Assembly: GCA_035513175.1 (NCBI GenBank) | Contig: DATKCN010000344.1 | Span: 1-11,357 of the forward strand | From: DATKCN01 sp035513175 | GTDB taxonomy: Bacteria; Chloroflexota; Chloroflexia; Thermomicrobiales; CFX8 | Direction: 5' to 3' | Length of the DNA stretch: 11,357 bases | Shown here: positions 7,204-11,357 of the stretch, one piece after another | Layout of the letters: every line of letters begins with the position of its first letter | Position numbering within the stretch: position 1 is the first letter of the stretch | The notes under the pieces: generated by a model | The model's input: only the letters and a program-made list of their open reading frames with translations | Database searches by the model: none | What the model was told of the DNA's origin: nothing | Translations under genes and position numbers: made by a program

Positions 7204-7378
7204 TGCGAGGGGAGGGGAAGAGTTAGCCGCCGGACGGCGGACACCCCCTTTCCGCGCCGGGGAGGAGAGGGGAAGAGCTAGCCGCCGGACGGTGGACACC
7301 CCCCTTCCGCGCCGGAGTGGGGAGGAAGTGAGTTGGCTACCGGACTGCAGACACCCCCTCTCCGCGCCGGGGAGGGGG
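7204..7378. repeat. Three tandem copies of a 55-bp GC-rich unit plus the start of a fourth
   Basis: Copies lie at 7204-7258, 7259-7313 and 7314-7368, each ending in TTCCGCGCC or CTCCGCGCC. The first two agree at roughly 49 of 55 positions by eye; the third is more diverged (about 41). A partial fourth (GGGGAGGGGG) follows from 7369, and a blurred partial unit precedes (7187-7203). At each junction the run of C near a unit's end can pair with the run of G opening the next. There are no unique spacers, so this is not a CRISPR array. The unit resembles dispersed intergenic repeats of GC-rich bacteria. Confidence 0.85.
7354..7378. terminator. Strong GC hairpin at the end of the 55-bp repeat array
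   Basis: CCCCCTCTCC (7354-7363) pairs over 10 bp, with one G-U pair, with GGGGAGGGGG (7369-7378) around a 5-nt loop, GCGCC. No T tract follows on the plus strand. It may stop or slow transcription coming from the TPR gene, or simply be the structural core of the repeat. Confidence 0.4.
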
Positions 7379-7391
7379 CCGGGGGGTGGGG

Positions 7392-7419
7392 TTGCTCGTT
7401 GCGCGATCCGGTTTACTAT
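7392..7419 (+). promoter_or_regulatory. Candidate sigma-70-type promoter of the two-TM membrane protein
   Basis: TTGCTC (7392-7397) is followed after 16 nt by TACTAT (7414-7419) in the context CCGGTTTACTATGG. Transcription would begin near 7426, giving an 80-nt leader that carries an imperfect palindrome, GTCGA-AA-TCGAC (7449-7460), a possible operator. Confidence 0.5.
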
Positions 7420-7506
7420 GGTGCGAACCGGCGACGGGGCGTTCGCGCGTCGAAATCGACATCCTCGCGTCGTCATTGAGACAGTCGTCACATCAGGAGG
7501 TGAGTA

Positions 7507-8136
7507 ATGGTCGAGCCAGCTCAACGATCGCTCCGCCGCACTGACCTGATCGCTGCTGCCATCTTCATCGCCGCCGCCGTGGTCGCGGGGCTGCTTGGAT
7601 ATCGTGCGATCACTGGCTTCCTGGGCCTGACCGACGATCTCACCCGCGTCGTCGTGCCGGGAGCGACCGAGATCACGTTCACCGAGACGGGCGACTACAC
7701 GATCTTCTACGAGCATCGCAGCACCCATGATGGCCGTGTGTTTCGCACCCCCCAGACGCTGGAGGGGCTGCGGGTCTCGCTGCTCTCGCGCGACACGGAC
7801 TCGTTCGTTCCCCTGTCACCGCCGGGCTCGGACGTCGAATACTCGATGCGCGGCCGCTCCGGCTACGCGGTCCTGGGCTTCAGCATCGGCGAGCCGGGAC
7901 CCTATGAGATCACCGGTTTCTACGAAGGCAACGCTCAGGGCCCGGATGTCGTGCTGGCCATCGGGCAGGGGGTAGGGAGGACTCTGGTCGTCAGCATCCT
8001 CGCGGGAATTGGCGCGGCCGTAATCCTGTTGCTCGGTGTCGCCGCCGCGCTTGCCCTCATCCTTGTCCCGCGCTCACGCCGCAAACGCCAGGCACTGCAG
8101 GCTCCACCCATTGCTGCCTCCGCGCCTAACTCGTAG
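7507..8136 (+). CDS. Small membrane protein with two TM segments and an extracytoplasmic domain, unknown function
   Basis: 209 aa. After a basic N-terminus comes TM1 (about 13-36), then a roughly 120-residue domain (about 42-157) rich in beta-forming residues, for example TEITFTETGDYTIFYEHR (54-71) and GPYEITGFYEGN (131-142). TM2 follows (about 159-187), then a basic stretch RSRRKRQ and a short Pro/Ala-rich tail. The positive-inside pattern places both ends in the cytoplasm and the middle domain outside. The FTETGDYTIFYE-type pattern recalls beta-sandwich binding domains, but I do not recognise a family and assign no function. The start is certain: AGGAGGTGA (7495-7503) is close to a perfect Shine-Dalgarno, 3 nt before the ATG (about 6 nt from the AGGAGG core). 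It has its own promoter, no co-directional neighbour follows, and it converges on gcvPB with 37 nt between the stop codons. Confidence 0.8.
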   Translation: MVEPAQRSLRRTDLIAAAIFIAAAVVAGLLGYRAITGFLGLTDDLTRVVVPGATEITFTETGDYTIFYEHRSTHDGRVFRTPQTLEGLRVSLLSRDTDSFVPLSPPGSDVEYSMRGRSGYAVLGFSIGEPGPYEITGFYEGNAQGPDVVLAIGQGVGRTLVVSILAGIGAAVILLLGVAAALALILVPRSRRKRQALQAPPIAASAPNS

Positions 8137-8173
8137 GGCGCCTGGAACGCTCCCTACCCGCTATCCGCTTAGT

Positions 8174-9655
8174 TCAGTCTGCCGCGACTTTCGTCTCCGC
8201 GTGCTCCGGCAGCCAGCGCAGGTTGAGGTTGCGGTTGGCCGCAACGTCGTCGAGCCGCCTGTACTCCGTCTCGTGCGGCGCGGACTTGACGTAATCCGGG
8301 TCACTGGCGGCCTCGTCGTCGATCTGGATCATGGCCGCGATGAAGTGATCGAGCGTCTCGATGCTCTCCGTCTCGGTTGGCTCGATCATCAGCGCCTCCT
8401 CGACGATCAGCGGGAAGTACGTGGTTGGCGGGTGAACGCCGAAGTCGAGCAGCCGCTTGGCGATGTCGAGCGTGCGCACCCCGTTGCGCGCCTTCTGGCG
8501 GCGCGCCGACAGCACGAACTCGTGCATGCAGGTGCGGTCGTAGGGCACGTCGTAGCGCTCGCGCAGGTTCGCCAGCAGGTAATTGGCAGCCAGCACCGCG
8601 TCCTCGCTCACCCGTCGCAGTCCGTCCGCGCCGTGCATGCGGATGTAGCAGTAGGCGCGCACGTGCATGCCGAAGTTGCCGAAGAACGCGTGCACCTTGC
8701 CGACCGTGTGCTCCGGCCAGCTGTAGCCGAACGTCGCCGTGCCGTCCGCGCCCTCCGTGCGCTCGACCAGCGGCGCGGGCAAGAACTGCGCCAGATCGGC
8801 GCGCACGCCAACTGGACCGGAGCCGGGACCGCCGCCGCCGTGTGGCGTCGAGAACGTCTTGTGCAGGTTGAAGTGCATGATGTCGATATCGAGGTCGCCG
8901 GGTCGCACGATCCCGAGGATGGCGTTGAAGTTCGCGCCGTCGTTGTAGATCAGCCCGCCCGCCTCGTGCACGACGCGGATGACCTCCTCGATGTGCTCGT
9001 CCCACAGCCCGAGCGTGTTCGGGTTGGTGATCATCAGCGCGGCAGTGCTGGGTCCAACCAGCCCTTTCAGCGCGTCGAGGTCCACGTTGCCCCGGTTGTC
9101 CGATTGCACGGTGACGACCTTGAAGCCTGCCATCGCCGCCGTCGCCGGATTGGTGCCGTGCGCCGAGTCTGGCACGAGCACCGTGTCGCGCGCCGTGTCG
9201 CCACGCATCTGATGGTAGGCCCGCGCAACCAGCACGCCGACCAGCTCGCCGTGCGCCCCGGCCGCCGGCTGCAGCGTGACGGTGTCGAAGCCCGAGATCT
9301 CCGCCAGGTAGCTCTGCAACTCATACAGCAGCTCCAGCGCGCCCTGCACCGTGCGCGGGTCCTGAAGCGGGTGAATGTGGGCGAAGCCCGGCATGCGGGC
9401 CACGATCTCGTTGATCTTGGGGTTGTACTTCATCGTGCAGGAGCCGAGCGGATAGAAATTGATGTCGATGGCGTGGTTCTTCTGCGACATGCGCGTGTAG
9501 TGGCGGATGACGTCGATCTCGCTCACTTCCGGCAATTCGAGTGTTGACCGGCACAGATCCGCCGGGATCTCGACCTCCGGCACATCGGGTCCGGGGACGC
9601 TCGTGCCGCGCCGGCCCGGCTTGCTCAGCTCGAAAATCAGAGGTTCGACCGCCAT
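8174..9655 (-). CDS. gcvPB: Glycine dehydrogenase (decarboxylating) subunit 2 of the glycine cleavage system
   Basis: 493 aa, near the usual length of about 475-490 for the C-terminal-half subunit of the two-subunit P protein. With GcvPA it decarboxylates glycine using PLP and passes the aminomethyl group to the lipoyl arm of GcvH, in the cytoplasm. Diagnostic blocks (numbered from the chosen Met) are NFYPLGSCTMKYNPKINE (66-83), LQPAAGAHGELVGVL, DSAHGTNPATAAMAGF (163-178) and the PLP site HFNLHKTFSTPHGGGGPGSG, with Schiff-base Lys at 266. The C-terminal EEALMIEPTETES block follows. The sequence looks intact. I chose ATG 9653-9655, which gives the family's typical opening and has GGGGGA about 8 nt upstream. 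An ATG 25 codons earlier overlaps the proposed -10 and lacks a ribosome site. gcvPA, gcvH and gcvT are not beside it; the gene has its own promoter and faces the two-TM gene. Confidence 0.95.
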   Translation of the reverse strand: MAVEPLIFELSKPGRRGTSVPGPDVPEVEIPADLCRSTLELPEVSEIDVIRHYTRMSQKNHAIDINFYPLGSCTMKYNPKINEIVARMPGFAHIHPLQDPRTVQGALELLYELQSYLAEISGFDTVTLQPAAGAHGELVGVLVARAYHQMRGDTARDTVLVPDSAHGTNPATAAMAGFKVVTVQSDNRGNVDLDALKGLVGPSTAALMITNPNTLGLWDEHIEEVIRVVHEAGGLIYNDGANFNAILGIVRPGDLDIDIMHFNLHKTFSTPHGGGGPGSGPVGVRADLAQFLPAPLVERTEGADGTATFGYSWPEHTVGKVHAFFGNFGMHVRAYCYIRMHGADGLRRVSEDAVLAANYLLANLRERYDVPYDRTCMHEFVLSARRQKARNGVRTLDIAKRLLDFGVHPPTTYFPLIVEEALMIEPTETESIETLDHFIAAMIQIDDEAASDPDYVKSAPHETEYRRLDDVAANRNLNLRWLPEHAETKVAAD

Positions 9656-9725
9656 CTCACGTCCCCCGTCAGTCACGCCCCGTTGCCACTCGCGTAAGGC
9701 GCCCGCCAAGGAGGGCGCGGCGGTC

Positions 9726-9755
9726 AGCATAACACCAGTCTCGAAATGCTCACAA
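9726..9755 (-). promoter_or_regulatory. Candidate promoter of gcvPB
   Basis: Read on the minus strand, TTGTGA (9755-9750) is followed after 18 nt by TATGCT (9731-9726), which is preceded by TGT as an extended -10. Initiation near 9719 gives a leader of about 64 nt with a GCGCCC/GGGCGC stem. The leader is too short for, and lacks the signature of, a glycine riboswitch. The position rules out the upstream ATG at 9728-9730 as start codon. Confidence 0.5.
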
Positions 9756-9789
9756 TGCCGCCCGAGCGCGCGAGAACGGCCACTCCCGA

Positions 9790-9798
9790 TGGTAAAAT
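9790..9798 (+). promoter_or_regulatory. Candidate extended -10 promoter of the DUF1385 gene
   Basis: TGGTAAAAT combines the TG-n extension with TAAAAT, five of six matches to TATAAT. No -35 is apparent, as is common for extended -10 promoters. Initiation near 9805 would leave an 80-nt leader. A second possibility is TTGACC (9815-9820) with TTGAAT (9838-9843), 17 nt apart. Confidence 0.45.
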
Positions 9799-9832
9799 CG
9801 CCGGGGGTTCAACATTGACCTTGCCAGTGCCA

Positions 9833-9852
9833 CCCGGTTGAATTTAACCGGG
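9833..9852. promoter_or_regulatory. Perfect 7-bp inverted repeat in the DUF1385 leader
   Basis: CCCGGTT and AACCGGG flank GAATTT, a clean stem or dyad 32 nt before the start codon. It could be a protein operator overlapping the alternative -10, or an RNA stem just upstream of the ribosome site. CTTCTTT follows but is no proper T tract, and a terminator here would have no gene to end. Confidence 0.45.
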
Positions 9853-9884
9853 CGCTTCTTTCCTGAGCTTGGAGTAACACACCG

Positions 9885-10883
9885 ATGGCGAAACCGTTCT
9901 ATTACGGCGGACAGGCGGTCATGGAAGGCGTCATGATGCGAGGCCGCTCCTCCATGGCCGTTGCCGTGCGCGCCCCTGACGGCAGGATCGTCCTGTATGA
10001 AGAGGCGTTGCAGCCGGGACCGGTGCTGCGCGCGGTGCGCAACGTCCCCTTCGTGCGTGGCGCCATCGTGCTGTGGGACACGTTGCTGCTGGGCATGCGC
10101 GCGCTGATCTTCTCCGCGAACGTCGGCTTGCAGGAACAGGCCACCGACGAGGATGGCAAGCCGCGGGAGGAGCCCCAGTTGCTCGCCGGTCCGCTGCTGT
10201 GGCTGACGGTCAGCATCTCGCTGCTGTTCTCGATCGCGCTCTTCTTCGTGATGCCGCTGGCCGTGATCGGTTTCCTCGACCGCTGGATTGAGTCGGACTT
10301 CGTCAGCAACGTAATCGAGGGCGGCATCCGGCTGGGCGTGCTGATCGGCTACATGGCCCTGATCGGTCAGATGAACGACATCCGCCGCGTCTTTGGCTAC
10401 CACGGCGCCGAGCATATGACGATCAATGCCTATGAAGCGGGCAGCCCGATCGACGTGCAGCATGCCCGCGCGGCCAGCATCACGCACATTCGCTGCGGCA
10501 CCGGCTTCCTGCTGATCGTCGTGCTGATGTCGATCTTCGTGTTCGCCATGCTGGGCCGCCCGGACTGGATCTGGCGCGTCGGATCCCGCATCGTGCTGGT
10601 GCCGTTCATCGCAGCGCTGGCCTACGAGGTCATCCGCTTCGGCGCGAGGCACGCCGAGCACGTCGTCACGCGCGTCATCCTCGCGCCGGGGCTCGCGCTG
10701 CAGTCGGTCACCACCCGCGCGCCGGAAGACGGCATGCTGGAGGTCGCCATCGCCGCTTTCAAGCGCGTGCTCGCCACCGACGCCGTCATCCCGGAATCGG
10801 AGCTCGACCCCGCGATCGTCGTCGTCGACACCTCCGGCAGGCCCCTCGTCAGGACGCCTGAGCTGGAGCCGGTGCTGACGTGA
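9885..10883 (+). CDS. DUF1385 family integral membrane protein (YqhQ-like)
   Basis: 332 aa. The opening FYYGGQAVMEGVMMRG (5-20) is the hallmark of DUF1385/COG3872, to which Bacillus YqhQ belongs. Further family blocks are FGYHGAEHMTINAYE (170-184), with paired His/Glu that led to the label 'predicted metal-dependent enzyme', and HIRCGTGFLL (201-210). Near the C-terminus lies LAPGLALQSVTTRAPEDGMLEVAI (266-289). Hydrophobic stretches at about 55-78, 103-131, 147-163, 205-223 and 236-251 suggest around five membrane passes. Length and domain order look complete. The biochemical role of the family is not known to me. The ATG at 9885 has GGAG (9871-9874) at 10 nt. The gene is divergent from gcvPB and has no confident partner. 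In other bacteria it often lies near prfA or rpmE, which are not seen here. Confidence 0.9.
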   Translation: MAKPFYYGGQAVMEGVMMRGRSSMAVAVRAPDGRIVLYEEALQPGPVLRAVRNVPFVRGAIVLWDTLLLGMRALIFSANVGLQEQATDEDGKPREEPQLLAGPLLWLTVSISLLFSIALFFVMPLAVIGFLDRWIESDFVSNVIEGGIRLGVLIGYMALIGQMNDIRRVFGYHGAEHMTINAYEAGSPIDVQHARAASITHIRCGTGFLLIVVLMSIFVFAMLGRPDWIWRVGSRIVLVPFIAALAYEVIRFGARHAEHVVTRVILAPGLALQSVTTRAPEDGMLEVAIAAFKRVLATDAVIPESELDPAIVVVDTSGRPLVRTPELEPVLT

Positions 10884-10890
10884 CGGAGTC

Positions 10891-10911
10891 GGGACGCGAT
10901 ATGCGGGACGC
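10891..10911. repeat. Heptamer repeat GGGACGC, two exact copies around a diverged one
   Basis: GGGACGC at 10891-10897 and 10905-10911 flank GATATGC, so the spacing is exactly two heptamers. It is the inverted counterpart of the GCGTCCC array at 11007-11034. The 11-mer GCGGGACGCGG (10903-10913) is fully complementary to 11012-11022. Confidence 0.6.
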
Positions 10912-10959
10912 GGAGATCTGTGAGCCAGTAGCGTAACGTGACTCCCGCTTGATTGCAGA

Positions 10960-11274
10960 ATGGAACCAGACGCAATGAGCGAATCCGGGCACTCATCCGT
11001 TCCCACGCGTCCCGCGTCCCGCGTCCCGCGTCCCGACCCCGCGTCGTCCCACTCAGCACTCTGGTCCGGCCGCTTCGCCGTGCCCATGGACCGACTCACC
11101 TGGAAGCTGAACGCCTCGCTGCGCATGTGGGACGTGCCCGGCGGCTCCGCGCCTGGTCGAGTGCGTGATGCTTGCTTCGCCGCCCCTTGCGAGATCGAGC
11201 AGGTCCGTGCGCGCGCGGAGGCGTGGCTATCGGCGGTGTCGGCGCTCGAAGAACTGGTGGCGATCGATGCGTGA
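10960..11274 (+). pseudogene. Open frame with an argininosuccinate-lyase-like N-terminus, probably degenerate argH
   Basis: The 104-aa open frame begins with an Arg/Pro/Ser-rich lead (partly encoded by a heptamer array), then reads ALWSGRFAVPMDRLTWKLNA (33-52) plus SLRMW. This matches the start of argininosuccinate lyase, typically LWGGRF...D...W.FNASI. Argininosuccinate lyase then has DxRL..DI.GS.AHA, but here the frame gives DVPGGSAPGRV and loses the pattern. A partial return, EIEQVRARAEAWLSAV (78-93), resembles the E-E-A..I..GL helix. The pattern suits a decayed gene with small compensating indels (the neighbouring frame offers WSSA after GSAP), and a stop at 11272-11274 prevents the roughly 460-aa enzyme. 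No good ribosome site precedes ATG 10960 or 10975. The alternative is a short unrelated protein; the argH link rests on about 25 residues. Confidence 0.4.
11007..11034. repeat. Tandem heptamer array (GCGTCCC)x4
   Basis: Four perfect, contiguous copies of GCGTCCC lie inside the start of the argH-like frame, where they encode the low-complexity RPASRVPRP stretch. The opposite-orientation heptamers at 10891-10911 make an inverted pair about 95 nt apart. Slippage-prone, so copy number may vary between strains. Confidence 0.75.
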
Positions 11275-11357
11275 CCGGGGGGCGTCGTCGACCGAGCCGC
11301 TGTGCGCGAGCCTGTCTGAGGTCGTCGTCCGCGAGGCGTGGAGCGCCTCCGAGGTGG
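11267..11357 (+). CDS. Possible start of a further coding region, cut by the window edge
   Basis: ATG 11267 overlaps the end of the argH-like frame by 8 nt (ATGCGTGA) and stays open to the window edge. The translation begins MRDRGASSTEPLCASLSEVV and continues REAWSASEV. GGTGG lies just upstream as a weak ribosome site. Thirty codons are too few to name a family. It could equally be part of the decayed region. Confidence 0.25.
   Translation, partial: MRDRGASSTEPLCASLSEVVVREAWSASEV

Noticed and set aside
7204..7378. CRISPR array
   Set aside because: Units are contiguous with no unique spacers, they diverge along their whole length, and no cas gene is near.
7167..7507. Continuation of the frame from 6950 through the 55-bp repeats
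   Set aside because: After the G run the translation is Arg/Pro/Gly repeat nonsense generated by the tandem array; the alternative frame ending at 7166 is more protein-like.
8036..9547. 503-codon open frame antisense to gcvPB
   Set aside because: gcvPB is certain from its motifs. Long antisense frames are expected in GC-rich genes, and the translation is Arg/Val/His-rich without any recognisable block.
9656..9725. Glycine riboswitch in the gcvPB leader
   Set aside because: The leader is only about 64 nt and lacks the conserved glycine-aptamer core; just a short GC stem is present.
9656..9730. Longer gcvPB start 25 codons upstream
   Set aside because: It overlaps the proposed -10 box, lacks a ribosome site, and the added residues are not part of the family's usual N-terminus.
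9750..11126. 458-codon open frame antisense to the DUF1385 gene
   Set aside because: The DUF1385 motifs fix the plus strand as coding; the antisense product is a His/Asp/Arg-rich shadow.

Overview
The window is about 11.4 kb of clearly GC-rich bacterial chromosome. The gene set and sequence style fit a Chloroflexota-type organism of the Thermomicrobia/Sphaerobacter kind. The indicators are a bacterial translin-family protein, a two-subunit-type glycine decarboxylase (gcvPB), a DUF1385/YqhQ-type membrane protein, a secreted protein of beta-type repeats, and GC-rich intergenic tandem repeats. This placement is inference from gene content; no rRNA or other marker gene is present.

Layout, left to right. 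Positions 1-260 (minus) hold the N-terminus of a GMC-family FAD oxidoreductase, cut by the window edge. A roughly 360-nt divergent spacer follows. At 619-2238 (plus) lies a membrane protein with eight predicted TM segments and a complete HD-GYP (cyclic-di-GMP phosphodiesterase-type) domain. At 2380-3042 (plus) is a translin-family protein with a GTG start and a strong Shine-Dalgarno. At 3202-4749 (plus) is a secreted protein built from four related domains, and its stop codon overlaps the GTG start of a 726-aa TPR-repeat protein (4746-6926).

The 580 nt after the TPR gene hold no intact gene. They contain what looks like the C-terminal remnant of an M14 zinc carboxypeptidase, broken at a run of six G, then three copies of a 55-bp tandem repeat ending in a strong GC hairpin, then a promoter. 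The promoter serves a small membrane protein with two TM segments (7507-8136). Convergent to it is gcvPB (8174-9655, minus), without its usual gcvPA partner beside it. A divergent promoter region separates gcvPB from the DUF1385 protein (9885-10883, plus). The right end (10884-11357) carries inverted heptamer repeats and an open frame whose first part resembles the N-terminus of argininosuccinate lyase but then degenerates.

Functional picture: there is no single operon or defence/mobile system. The genes are mostly independent units (signalling, RNA metabolism, cell surface, glycine catabolism), and only the secreted protein/TPR pair is clearly coupled. Six genes have a -10-like element preceded by GG or GGT, suggesting a shared promoter style. 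The less ordinary points are the bacterial translin, the uncharacterised repeat-domain surface protein coupled to a giant TPR protein, the solitary gcvPB, and two gene remnants lying next to short tandem repeats. I found no convincing evidence of a wholly new multi-gene system.
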